NCBI RefSeq assembly: GCF_016863615.1
Contig: NZ_BOPF01000028.1
Location: 62,001-126,000 of the forward strand
DNA from: Virgisporangium aliadipatigenens
GTDB taxonomy: Bacteria; Actinomycetota; Actinomycetes; Mycobacteriales; Micromonosporaceae
Reading direction: 5' to 3'
Length of the DNA stretch: 64,000 nucleotides
Shown: positions 25,265 through 35,401 of the stretch, piece by piece
How the letters are laid out: the number at the start of each line of letters is the position of its first letter
Position numbering within the stretch: position 1 is the first letter of the stretch
Made by a program: the position numbers and the translations under genes
Notes under the pieces: generated by a model
Database searches by the model: none
Told to the model about the DNA's origin: nothing
The model's input: the letters and a program-made list of their open reading frames with translations, nothing else

Positions 25265-26882
25265 GGTTTCCTTGTCTTCGCCCGCGCCGTCCGAGGCGGC
25301 CTTACCCGCGACGGCCGGCGCGGCGCGGGCGCGGGGCTATTCGCGGCATGCGCGGGCCGGGGTGCTCGCGGCGGTCTTCGCGTGTGCGGCGTGCGGGCTC
25401 GTCTACGAACTGGCGCTGGTCGCGCTCGGCAGCTACCTGATCGGCGACGCGGTCGGGCAGGCCTCGATCGTGCTCGCCGTCATGGTGGCCGCGATGGGCG
25501 TCGGCGCCCTGCTCGCCAAGCCGTGGCAGCACCGCGCGGCCGCGGCGTTCGGCGCCGTCGAACTGCTGCTCGCCCTGCTCGGCGGCGTCTCCGTGCTGCT
25601 CCTGTACGCGGCGTTCGCGTGGATGGACGTGTACCACCCGATCCTCGTGCTCGTCGCGGCCGTGCTCGGCGTGCTCATCGGCGCCGAGATCCCGCTGCTG
25701 ATGGTGCTGCTGCAGGACATCCGGCGGCAGGAGGCCGGCAGCGCCGTGGCGGACCTGTTCGCCGCGGACTACATCGGGGCGCTGGTCGGCGGTTTGGCGT
25801 TCCCGTTCCTGATCCTGCCGGTTTTCGGGCTGCTGCGCGGGGCGCTCGTCGTCGGCGCCGTGAACGCCCTCGTGGGGACGGTGCTGCTGTTCACCGCGTT
25901 CCGGCGTTCGCTCTCGGTGCGGGCCCGGGTGTCGCTCGGTGCGGCCGCGGCGCTGGTCGGTCTTCTGCTGGGCACCGTCTACGTCGGGAGCGGGCCGTTC
26001 GAGGTGACCGCGCGGCAGAAGCTCTACAAGGATCCGGTGGTGCACGCCGAACGCAGCCGGTACCAGGAGATCGTGCTGACCCGCGCCGTGCCGCTGCCGG
26101 GCATCAACGAACGGGTACCCGACCTGCGGCTGTTCCTCAACGGGGACCTGCAGTTCTCCTCCGTCGACGAGTACCGGTACCACGAGGCGCTGGTGCATCC
26201 GGTGCTGGCCGGCGCGCGGGGCCGCGTGCTGATCCTGGGCGGCGGGGACGGGATGGCCGCCCGGGAGGTGCTGCGCTACGCCGACGTCGAAAGCGTCACG
26301 CTCGTGGAGCTGGACCCCGCCGTGGTGCGCCTGGCCCGCACCCGCGCCGACCTCGCCGCGTTGAACGGGCACGTCTTCGACAATCCGCGGCTCCAGGTGG
26401 TGCACGCCGACGCGCTGGAGTGGTTGCGGCACAACGCTTCGCCGTTCGACGCCGTGATCGTGGACCTGCCCGACCCGGACGAGACGGCCACGGCGAAGCT
26501 GTACTCGGTGGAGTTCTACACGCTGGTGCGGGCCGCGTTGGCGCCCGGCGCGCGGCTGGTCGTGCAAGCCGGGTCGCCGTACTTCGCGCCGCGTTCGTAC
26601 TGGTGCATCGACGCCACGCTGCGGGCCGCGGGCATCGCCGCCGCCGCCTACCACGTGGACGTGCCGACGTTCGGGGACTGGGGGTTCCTGCTCGGGGCCG
26701 TGGGGTCCGCGCCCGCCGTGGCGCTGCCGGCCGACGCGCCGGGGATGCGGTTCCTGACGCCGGGCGTGCTGAGCGCCGCGCAGACCTTCCCGGCCGACCG
26801 GCCGCGGTTGGAGATGCCGCCGTCGACGCTGCTCGAACCGCGCATCGTCGGCTACACCCGCGGGGAGTGGTCGGGCTACTGA
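25257..26882 (+). CDS. speE: Membrane-fused spermidine synthase (SpeE-like aminopropyltransferase)
   Basis: A 541-residue protein: an N-terminal module with about seven helices (about 25-230), then a soluble aminopropyltransferase domain. The synthase part has YQEIVLTR, LFLNGDLQFSSVDEYRYHEAL, VLILGGGDGMAAREVLRY and VDLPDPDE, matching the family's binding of decarboxylated AdoMet and diamine. It is expected to make spermidine or a related polyamine at the membrane. The TTG at 25257 overlaps DUF350; a second TTG at 25272 is possible. The 3' end overlaps the opposing sigma gene by seven bases. No AdoMet decarboxylase gene is seen nearby. Confidence 0.88.
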   Translation: MSEVSLSSPAPSEAALPATAGAARARGYSRHARAGVLAAVFACAACGLVYELALVALGSYLIGDAVGQASIVLAVMVAAMGVGALLAKPWQHRAAAAFGAVELLLALLGGVSVLLLYAAFAWMDVYHPILVLVAAVLGVLIGAEIPLLMVLLQDIRRQEAGSAVADLFAADYIGALVGGLAFPFLILPVFGLLRGALVVGAVNALVGTVLLFTAFRRSLSVRARVSLGAAAALVGLLLGTVYVGSGPFEVTARQKLYKDPVVHAERSRYQEIVLTRAVPLPGINERVPDLRLFLNGDLQFSSVDEYRYHEALVHPVLAGARGRVLILGGGDGMAAREVLRYADVESVTLVELDPAVVRLARTRADLAALNGHVFDNPRLQVVHADALEWLRHNASPFDAVIVDLPDPDETATAKLYSVEFYTLVRAALAPGARLVVQAGSPYFAPRSYWCIDATLRAAGIAAAAYHVDVPTFGDWGFLLGAVGSAPAVALPADAPGMRFLTPGVLSAAQTFPADRPRLEMPPSTLLEPRIVGYTRGEWSGY

Positions 26883-28099
26883 GTGCGGCGCGCGGCACGG
26901 GCGGTCAGGTGGCGGCGCTCGGGAAGGCTGGTCGCGTGCTTCGCCGCGAGGCGGTAGTCGGCCGCCGCGCCCGCCGGGTCGCCGGCGAGGTCGCGGAGAA
27001 ACGCCCGCGCGGCGAGGAGCCGGTGGTGGCGGGCCATCCGGGCCTCCGCCGCCAGCGTGTCCAGCAGCGCGAGGCCGGCCTCCGGGCCACGCACCATCGC
27101 GACGGCGACCGCGCGGTTGAGGGTGACCAGCGGGCCGGGCGCGACCCGTTCCAGCAGGTCGTACAGGGCGAGGATCTGCGGCCAGTCGGTGTCGTCCACG
27201 TGCGCCGCCTCGTCGTGCACCGCCGCGATCGCCGCCTGCAACTGGTACGGCCCGACCCGCCCCTTCGGCAGCGCGGCCGTCACCAGCGCGATGCCCTCGG
27301 CCACCAGGGAGGCGTCCCACCGTGAGCGGTCCTGCTCGGCCAGCGGCACCAGGCTCCCGTCGGGCGCCGTGCGGGCCGGGCGGCGGGCGTCGGTCAGCAG
27401 CATCAGCGCCAGCAGGCCCGTCACCTCGGCATCCTCCGGCACCAGGCGGTGCAGCCAGCGGGTGAGCCGGATCGCCTCGTCGGACAGGTGCGGGACGGTC
27501 AGGTCGTTGCCGGACGACGTCGTGTAGCCCTCGTTGAAGATCAGGTACAGCACGTGCAGGACGACGGCGAGGTCGCCCTTCCCACCCTGCAGGCCCTCGG
27601 CGCGGATCGTCTGCTTGGCGCGGCTGATCCGCTGCGCCATCGTCGCCTCCGGCACCAGGAACGCGGCGGCGATCTGCGCGGTCGTCAACCCGCCCACCGC
27701 GCGCAGCGTGAGCGCGATCTGGCTCGGCACCGACAGCGCCGGATGGCAGCACAGGAACAGCAGCGTGAGCGAGTCGTCGGTGTCGTCGACCGGCGGCTGC
27801 TCCTGCGGCGGGGATTTCTCCTCGCGGCGGCGGCGGGCGTGTTCGGAACGCATCTCGTCGAGCAGGCGACGGGAGCCGACCGTCACCAGCCAGCCGCGCG
27901 GGTTGTCCGGGACGCCCTCGGTGGGCCACTGCACGGTGGCGGCCAGCAGCGCCTCCTGGGTGGCGTCCTCCGCCTGGTCGAACTGCCCGTACCGGCGCAC
28001 GAGCGCACCGAGGACCTGCGGCGCGAGTTCACGCAGCAGGCCCTCGATCGTCGCAGTGGTACTCAGAGGTCCGGACTCGACTCGTGCAGGATCGGCCAC
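26876..28099 (-). CDS. ECF42-type RNA polymerase sigma factor
   Basis: About 407 residues. Sigma2 region (FDQAEDATQEALLAATVQWP, PDNPRGWLVTVGSRRLLDE), sigma4 region (LTTAQIAAAFLVPEATMAQRISRAK) and a long C-terminal TPR-like extension containing LHVLYLIFNEGYTTSSG and VTLNRAVAVAMVRGPEAG. This extension and the DGPF partner upstream mark the ECF42 group, which has no classic anti-sigma. The start is unclear: GTG at 28099 lies inside the YCII gene, and CTG at 28066 overlaps its stop (CTGA). No ATG or TTG is suitable. Probably responds to a ligand sensed through the DGPF protein. Confidence 0.88.
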   Translation of the reverse strand: MADPARVESGPLSTTATIEGLLRELAPQVLGALVRRYGQFDQAEDATQEALLAATVQWPTEGVPDNPRGWLVTVGSRRLLDEMRSEHARRRREEKSPPQEQPPVDDTDDSLTLLFLCCHPALSVPSQIALTLRAVGGLTTAQIAAAFLVPEATMAQRISRAKQTIRAEGLQGGKGDLAVVLHVLYLIFNEGYTTSSGNDLTVPHLSDEAIRLTRWLHRLVPEDAEVTGLLALMLLTDARRPARTAPDGSLVPLAEQDRSRWDASLVAEGIALVTAALPKGRVGPYQLQAAIAAVHDEAAHVDDTDWPQILALYDLLERVAPGPLVTLNRAVAVAMVRGPEAGLALLDTLAAEARMARHHRLLAARAFLRDLAGDPAGAAADYRLAAKHATSLPERRHLTARAARRTQ

Positions 28100-28425
28100 A
28101 GCTCCACCGGATCCCGATCGGCCATCGGCATGTCGGCGGCGATCTCGCGGGCGCGTTCCGGGCTCTCGCAGTCGAGCACGTACAGGCTGCCGACGTACTC
28201 CTTCGTCTCCAGGTAGGGGCCGTCGGTGACGGCGGGCAGGCCGTTCTCCCGGCGGATCAGCTTCGCCGTCACGGCGTCGCCGAGCCCGTAGGCGCCGAGC
28301 AGCTCGCCGGTCTGCTGGTACTTGGCGTTCCACGCGTCCTGGTCGGCGATGATCTGGGTCAGCTCGTCCGCCGGCAACGAGCCCCACTTCTCCTCGTTGC
28401 CGTAGATCAGCAGCAGGTACTTCAT
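28063..28425 (-). CDS. YCII/DGPF-domain protein, partner of the ECF sigma factor
   Basis: A 120-residue YCII-fold protein starting MKYLLLIYGNEEKW. It carries the family signature as TDGPYLETKEYVGSLYVLD, with Tyr for Phe in DGPF, then SPERAREIAADMP. GGAG lies about eight bases before the ATG. These genes precede ECF42 sigma genes and are thought to modulate or be targets of them. The 3' end overlaps the sigma gene. Confidence 0.92.
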   Translation of the reverse strand: MKYLLLIYGNEEKWGSLPADELTQIIADQDAWNAKYQQTGELLGAYGLGDAVTAKLIRRENGLPAVTDGPYLETKEYVGSLYVLDCESPERAREIAADMPMADRDPVELWPILHESSPDL

Positions 28426-28477
28426 GTCGTGCTCCTCTCCTCGTCCGGTGGTCGGAGCGAGAAAGCGGCTCTCGACA

Positions 28478-30007
<1,530 letters not shown>

Positions 30008-30108
30008 GGGCCATTATCACTCCGCAGCACACGCGTTGCGAGCAGATCGCCAACCCGGTGTAACAACGGCGGTACCCCGGTGAAACGGCCGCTGCCCACC
30101 ATCGCGGG

Positions 30109-32220
30109 ATGGAGACGGCCACCCACTGTCCGTACTGCTCCCTGCAGTGCGGGATCACGGTGCGGCCGGCCCCGCCCCGGGCGCCCGTTCTCGAACCGGC
30201 CGATTTCCCCACCAACCGCGGCGGCCTGTGCGCCAAGGGCTGGAGCGCGGCCGAACTGCTCGATCATCCGGACCGGCTGGACACCCCGCTGATCCGCCGC
30301 GGCGGCACACTCGCACCGGCGACCTGGGACGAGGCGTACGCGCGCATCGTCGACGGCATCCGCGCGAGCCAGGAACGCCACGGCAACGACAGCGTCGGCT
30401 GCTTCGGCGGCGGCGGGCTGACCAACGAGAAGGCCTATCAGCTCGGCAAGTTCGCCCGGGTGGCGCTGCGCACGGCGCACATCGACTACAACGGCCGGTT
30501 CTGCATGTCCTCGGCGGCGACCGCGGGCAACAAGGCGTTCGGGGTGGACCGGGGGCTGCCGTTCCCGCTGTCCGACATCGCGCGAGCGGAGGCGGTGCTG
30601 GTGGTCGGCGGCAATCCGGCCGACACGATGCCGCCGGCCATGCAGTACTTCGACGCCGGCCGGGCCGCGGGAGCGACGCACATCGTGGTGGATCCGCGGC
30701 GTTCGGCCACGGCGCGCGGGTCGCATCTGCACCTGCAGACCACGCCGGGCACCGACCTCGCGCTCGCCAACGGGCTGCTGCACATCGCGATCCGCGAGGG
30801 GCACGTCGACGAGGCGTACGTCGCCGCGCGGACCACCGGGTTCGCGGCCGTCAAGGCGTCCGCCGCGGCCTACTGGCCGGACCGGGTCGAGCGGATCACC
30901 GGCGTCCCGGCCGCCGACCTGCGTCGCACGGTCGAGGCGCTCGCGGGGGCACGGTCCGCGATGATCCTCACCGCCCGTGGTGCCGAGCAGCATTCCCAGG
31001 GAACGGACACCGCGTCAGCGTTCGTCAATCTCGCCCTGGCGCTGGGCCTGCCCGGACGGCCGTTCAGCGGATACGGCACCGTCACCGGGCAGGGGAACGG
31101 GCAGGGCGGCCGCGAACACGGCCAGAAATGCGACCAGCTGCCCGGGTACCGCCGGCTCGACGACCCGGCCGCCCGGGCACACGTGGCGCGGGTGTGGGGG
31201 ATCGACCCCGACGAGCTGCCCGGCCCGGGGCGTTCCGCCGTCGAGATGCTCGACGCGATCGGCACACCGGGCGGGGTGCGCGTGCTGCTGACGTTCGCCA
31301 GCAACATCCTGGTGTCGGCACCGGACCGCAACCGGGTCCGCGAACGCCTCCGCGCTCTCGACCTCTTCGTCGTCTCCGATTTCTTCCTCTCCGAGACGGC
31401 GGCGCTCGCCGACGTCGTGCTGCCGGCGGCGATGTGGGCCGAGGAGGAGGGCACGCTGACCAACCTCGAGGGTCGCGTGCTGCGCCGCCGCCGCGCGCTC
31501 GACCCGCCGGCCGGGGTGCGCGACGACCTGACCGTCCTCGGCGAACTCGCGGAGAAACTGGGGCGGGGCAAGTACTTCGCCACGGATCCGCGCACCGTCT
31601 TCGACGAGCTGCGCCGCGCGAGCGCGGGCGGGATCGCGGACTACGCCGGCATCACCTACGAGCGCGTCGAGGCCGAGAACGGCGTCTTCTGGCCCTGCCC
31701 CGACGAGACGCACCCGGGCACCCCGCGGCTGTTCACCGAGCGGTTCTCCACAGTGGACGGTCGGGCGCGGTTCGTGCGGGTCGAGCACCGCGACGCGGTC
31801 GAGGCGCCGGACGCGGAGTACCCGTACCTGCTGACCACCGGCCGGGTCATGCAGCAGTACCAGAGCGGCAACCAGACCCGGCGGGCCAGATCGCTCCAGA
31901 CCACGGCGCACGACCCGCGGGTGGAGATACACCCCGATCTGGCCCGCCGGCACGGCATCGGCATCAGCGACCTCGTCGAACTGCGTACCCGCCGGGGCAG
32001 CGCCGTCTTCCGTGCCCACCTGACCGACGCGATCCGGCCGGACACGGTGTTCGCGCCGTTCCACTGGGGCGGCGGGGCGAGTGCGAACGCGCTCACCGAC
32101 CCGACCCTGGACCCCCACTCGCGCATGCCCGCCTTCAAGGCGTGCGCCGTCGCGCTGACCCGGGTGGCCGGGCCGGACGCGCCGGCGGCCGCCGAACCCC
32201 CGTTACGAAAGGACGGATGA
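30109..32220 (+). CDS. Assimilatory nitrate reductase, molybdopterin catalytic subunit
   Basis: A 703-residue Mo-bis-MGD oxidoreductase of the NasA/NapA type. The N-terminal [4Fe-4S] ligands are Cys7, Cys10, Cys14 (HCPYCSLQC) and Cys41 (GGLCAKGW). GCFGGGGLTNEKAYQLGKF, the NGRFCMSSA loop with the likely Mo-ligand Cys, and GQGNGQGGREHGQKCDQLPGY are NapA/Nas features. The C-terminal molybdopterin dinucleotide domain has LTTGRVMQQYQSGNQTRR. It lacks a Tat signal and is cytoplasmic. No NasB-type electron-transfer subunit is adjacent. It is first in the nitrate assimilation operon, two bases from the next gene. Confidence 0.92.
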   Translation: METATHCPYCSLQCGITVRPAPPRAPVLEPADFPTNRGGLCAKGWSAAELLDHPDRLDTPLIRRGGTLAPATWDEAYARIVDGIRASQERHGNDSVGCFGGGGLTNEKAYQLGKFARVALRTAHIDYNGRFCMSSAATAGNKAFGVDRGLPFPLSDIARAEAVLVVGGNPADTMPPAMQYFDAGRAAGATHIVVDPRRSATARGSHLHLQTTPGTDLALANGLLHIAIREGHVDEAYVAARTTGFAAVKASAAAYWPDRVERITGVPAADLRRTVEALAGARSAMILTARGAEQHSQGTDTASAFVNLALALGLPGRPFSGYGTVTGQGNGQGGREHGQKCDQLPGYRRLDDPAARAHVARVWGIDPDELPGPGRSAVEMLDAIGTPGGVRVLLTFASNILVSAPDRNRVRERLRALDLFVVSDFFLSETAALADVVLPAAMWAEEEGTLTNLEGRVLRRRRALDPPAGVRDDLTVLGELAEKLGRGKYFATDPRTVFDELRRASAGGIADYAGITYERVEAENGVFWPCPDETHPGTPRLFTERFSTVDGRARFVRVEHRDAVEAPDAEYPYLLTTGRVMQQYQSGNQTRRARSLQTTAHDPRVEIHPDLARRHGIGISDLVELRTRRGSAVFRAHLTDAIRPDTVFAPFHWGGGASANALTDPTLDPHSRMPAFKACAVALTRVAGPDAPAAAEPPLRKDG

Positions 32221-32221
32221 G

Positions 32222-32572
32222 ATGCAGTCGAGTCCACGGTTTCTGCAGGGTGTCTACCCGTTCGAGGGCAAGGGGCTGGACGCGCCGTTCGCGCTGGATG
32301 CCGCCCTTTCGTACACGGTGCCGGACGGGGTCGTGACGCAGCCGGTGTACCTGCGCGCCGGCAACTCCACCGGCGAACTGGTCTACCTGGTGCTGATGCG
32401 CGACGGGCGGCCGATGCGCTACTTCCCGATCGGCGCGCGCGCCGACACGCACGTGCCGCTGCGCGTGGTCGAGGACCTCGACGGCGGCACCTCGATCGAA
32501 CTGCATCTCGCCGCACCGGCCGGGGCCGCCGGCTACGCGGTGATCGACGTGGGGCTGGTGGAGATCGCATGA
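32222..32572 (+). CDS. Small protein of the nitrate assimilation operon
   Basis: A 116-residue protein I cannot place in a family. It starts MQSSPRFLQGVYPFEGKGLD, then LSYTVPDGVVTQPVYLRAGN, LVYLVLMRDGRPMRYFPIGA and DGGTSIELHLAAP. The pattern suggests a small all-beta fold with no cysteines. It lies between the nitrate reductase and nirB with tight spacing (AAAGGACG ribosome site within the upstream gene). A similar companion seems to occur in other actinobacterial nas clusters, from memory. It may stabilise the reductase or help electron transfer, though it has no visible cofactor motif. Confidence 0.75.
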   Translation: MQSSPRFLQGVYPFEGKGLDAPFALDAALSYTVPDGVVTQPVYLRAGNSTGELVYLVLMRDGRPMRYFPIGARADTHVPLRVVEDLDGGTSIELHLAAPAGAAGYAVIDVGLVEIA

Positions 32573-32585
32573 ACGGGGTGAGCGC

Positions 32586-35084
32586 ATGACGAAGGTGGTG
32601 GTCGTCGGCAACGGGATGGCCGGTGCGCGCACGGTCGAGGAGATCCTGGCGCGCGGCGACGGCTTCGCCATCACGATGTTCGGCGAGGAGCCGTACGGCA
32701 ACTACAACCGGATCCTCCTGTCGAACGTGCTCTCCGGGGCCGAGGAGGAGGACGGCATCTTCCTCAACAGCCTCGGCTGGTACGCCGAGAACGGCATCGA
32801 CCTGCGCGCCGGGGTGCGGGTCACGCGCATCGACACGTTCGCGAAGGTGGTGCACGCCGACGACGGCTCCGTGACGGCCTACGACAAGCTCGTCATCGCC
32901 ACGGGGAGCACGCCGTTCGTGCCGCCCGTGAAGGGGATGCACCATCCGCGGCGCGGGTTCCACCAGGGGGTCTTCGCCTTCCGCACGCTCGACGACACCC
33001 GCGCGATGGTCCGCTACGCCCGCGACCACGAACGCGCCGTCGTCATCGGCGGCGGGCTCCTCGGCCTGGAGGCGGCCCGCGGCCTGCAGACCCACGGCGT
33101 CGAGGTGACCCTCGTGCACGCCGCCGGGCACCTGATGAACGCCCAGCTCGACGCGCAGGGCGGCGGCATCCTGCGGCGCAGCGTGGAACGCCTCGGCATC
33201 ACCGTGCGGCTGCCCGCACGCACCACCGAGATCCTGGGCAGGGACCGCGTCGAGGGGGTGCGCTTCGCCGACGGGAACAGCGTCGCGTGCGACATGGTCG
33301 TGGTGGCCGCCGGCATCCGGCCGAACGTGGCGCTGGCGCAGGCGAGCGGGCTGCCGGTCGAACGCGGCATCGTCGTCGACGACCAGCTGCGGGTGCAGGA
33401 CGAGCCCGACGTCTACGCGGTCGGCGAGTGCGTGCAGCACCGCGGCGCGACGTACGGGCTCGTGGCGCCGCTGTGGGAACAGGCGAAGGTGCTCGCCGAC
33501 CATCTGACGGGGCGCGACCCGAAGGCGGCGTACCACGGCTCGCGCACGGCAACCAAGCTGAAGGTCGCCGGTGTCGACGTCGCCGCGATGGGCATCGTGG
33601 CGCCGGAACGCGACGACGACGAGTTCGTGGTCTTCGCCGAGCCGAAGCGGGGCGTCTACAAGAGCGTGGTCATCCGGGACGACCGGATCGTCGGCGCCAC
33701 GCTCCTCGGCGACGTGCACAAGGTCGGCTTCCTCATGCAGGCGTTCGACCGGGGGCTGCCGTTGCCGCAGGAGCGGGTGCGCCTTCTCTTCGACCTCGGC
33801 GGCCCGTCGGAGGAGGTCGCCGCCGCCGAACTGGACGACTCCGCGCAGGTGTGCAACTGCAACGGCGTCACCAAGGGCGCCATCGCCGCCACCGTCCACG
33901 GTGGAGTGAAGACGCTCGGCGGCGTGATGGACGCGACCCGCGCCGGCAAGGGCTGCGGCTCCTGCAAGACGCTGGTGTCGCAGATCGTCGAGTGGGCCGC
34001 GGGCGGCGCCGTCGAGGAGGACCCGTCCGCCGGCTGGTACGTGCCCGGGGTGCCGCTGTCCAAGCCGGAGCTCATGGCGGCGATCCGCGAACGCGGCCTG
34101 CGCAGCGTGTCGTCGGTGTTCGACGCGCTCGCGGGTGGCCGGGAGGACGCGAAGAGCAAGATGGGCCTCGTCTCGCTGCTGCGCATGATGTGGGGCGACG
34201 AGTACGTCGACGAACGCGACGCGCGGTTCATCAACGACCGCGTGCACGCGAACATCCAGAAGGACGGCACCTTCTCGGTCGTGCCGCAGATGAAGGGCGG
34301 CTGCACCACCCCGCAGCAGCTGCGGCGCATCGCCGACGTGGCCGAACGCTACGCGCTGCCGCTGGTGAAGGTGACCGGCGGGCAGCGCATCGACCTGCTC
34401 GGGGTGCGCAAGGAGGATCTGCCCAAGGTGTGGGCCGAGCTCGACATGCCCTCCGGCTACGCCTACGGCAAGAGCTTCCGGACCGTCAAGACCTGTGTCG
34501 GCGCGGACTTCTGCCGGTTCGGGCTCGGTGACTCGACCGCGCTCGGGATCGCGATCGAGAGCCGGTTCCAGGGGCTGGAGAGCCCGGGCAAGCTGAAGCT
34601 GGCCGTCACCGGCTGCCCGCGCAACTGCGCCGAGGCGTACGTGAAGGACCTCGGCGTGGTGGCCGTCGAGGGCGGCCGCTGGGAGATCTACGTGGGTGGC
34701 GCCGCCGGTGCGCACGTGCGCAAGGGCGACCTGCTGGCCACTGTGGACAGTCCCGCCGAGGTCCTGGCGCTCACCGGCCGGTTCATCCAGTACTACCGCG
34801 AGTCGGCGAACTGGCTCGAACGCACCTACGCGTGGGTGCCGCGCGTCGGCATCGAGCACCTGCGGGCGGTGCTCGTCGAGGACAGCGAGGGGCTGTGCGC
34901 CGGGCTCGACGCGCGCGTGCAGGCCGCCGTCGACGCGTACCGGGACCCCTGGAAGGAGGGCGCTGAACCGGCGACGCCCGGACAGTTCCGCGAATCGCTG
35001 CCGCTGACCGTCGTCGGCAACGGTGCCCGTGCGACGGGCCCGGTGCCGGCGGTCGGGTCGGCCGTGGCCGGGGAGTCGACATGA
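32586..35084 (+). CDS. nirB: NADH-dependent nitrite reductase large subunit NirB
   Basis: An 832-residue siroheme enzyme. FAD site VVVGNGMAGARTVEEI, NAD site VVIGGGLLGLEAARGL, then a BFD-like [2Fe-2S] site with Cys423/425 (QVCNCNGVTKG) and Cys457/460 (GKGCGSCKTL). The siroheme-[4Fe-4S] ligands are Cys637 and Cys643 (TCVGADFCRFG) and Cys677 and Cys681 (VTGCPRNCAEAY). All key cysteines are present. It reduces nitrite to ammonium with NADH in the cytoplasm. The stop overlaps nirD (35081-35084). No siroheme synthase gene is in the window. Confidence 0.95.
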   Translation: MTKVVVVGNGMAGARTVEEILARGDGFAITMFGEEPYGNYNRILLSNVLSGAEEEDGIFLNSLGWYAENGIDLRAGVRVTRIDTFAKVVHADDGSVTAYDKLVIATGSTPFVPPVKGMHHPRRGFHQGVFAFRTLDDTRAMVRYARDHERAVVIGGGLLGLEAARGLQTHGVEVTLVHAAGHLMNAQLDAQGGGILRRSVERLGITVRLPARTTEILGRDRVEGVRFADGNSVACDMVVVAAGIRPNVALAQASGLPVERGIVVDDQLRVQDEPDVYAVGECVQHRGATYGLVAPLWEQAKVLADHLTGRDPKAAYHGSRTATKLKVAGVDVAAMGIVAPERDDDEFVVFAEPKRGVYKSVVIRDDRIVGATLLGDVHKVGFLMQAFDRGLPLPQERVRLLFDLGGPSEEVAAAELDDSAQVCNCNGVTKGAIAATVHGGVKTLGGVMDATRAGKGCGSCKTLVSQIVEWAAGGAVEEDPSAGWYVPGVPLSKPELMAAIRERGLRSVSSVFDALAGGREDAKSKMGLVSLLRMMWGDEYVDERDARFINDRVHANIQKDGTFSVVPQMKGGCTTPQQLRRIADVAERYALPLVKVTGGQRIDLLGVRKEDLPKVWAELDMPSGYAYGKSFRTVKTCVGADFCRFGLGDSTALGIAIESRFQGLESPGKLKLAVTGCPRNCAEAYVKDLGVVAVEGGRWEIYVGGAAGAHVRKGDLLATVDSPAEVLALTGRFIQYYRESANWLERTYAWVPRVGIEHLRAVLVEDSEGLCAGLDARVQAAVDAYRDPWKEGAEPATPGQFRESLPLTVVGNGARATGPVPAVGSAVAGEST

Positions 35085-35401
35085 CCGCGGCGGCGGTGGA
35101 GTACCGGCTCGGGCCGGTCGCCGACCTGCCGGTCGGGGAGGGCCGACTGTACACAGTGGACGGTGTCGGCGTGGCCGTGTTCCGGCTGCGCGACGGCTCG
35201 CTGCGGGCCGTCTCCGCGGTCTGCCCGCACGCGGGCGGGCCCATCGCCGACGGGCTGGCCGACGCCGAGGTCGTCATCTGTCCGTTGCACCAGCACGTCT
35301 TCGAACTGGCCACCGGATGTTCGCGAACCGGGCAGGCGCCGCTGCGCGTGTATCCCGTCCGCGACGACGGCGGCGAACTGGTGATCGGGGTGGAACAGTG
35401 A
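35081..35401 (+). CDS. nirD: Nitrite reductase small subunit NirD (Rieske-type)
   Basis: A 106-residue Rieske-fold protein. The [2Fe-2S] ligand motifs are complete: AVCPHAGGPIADG and ICPLHQHVFELATG (Cys-x-His and Cys-x2-His). Many NirD proteins have lost these ligands; here they remain. It is the small subunit of the NADH nitrite reductase. Coupled to nirB by ATGA at 35081 and to narK by GTGA at 35398. Confidence 0.93.
   Translation: MTAAAVEYRLGPVADLPVGEGRLYTVDGVGVAVFRLRDGSLRAVSAVCPHAGGPIADGLADAEVVICPLHQHVFELATGCSRTGQAPLRVYPVRDDGGELVIGVEQ

Noticed and set aside
25302-27929. 875-residue minus-strand ORF
   Set aside because: Antisense shadow of the spermidine synthase and sigma genes; composition is low-complexity Arg/Gln/His/Gly with no family motif.
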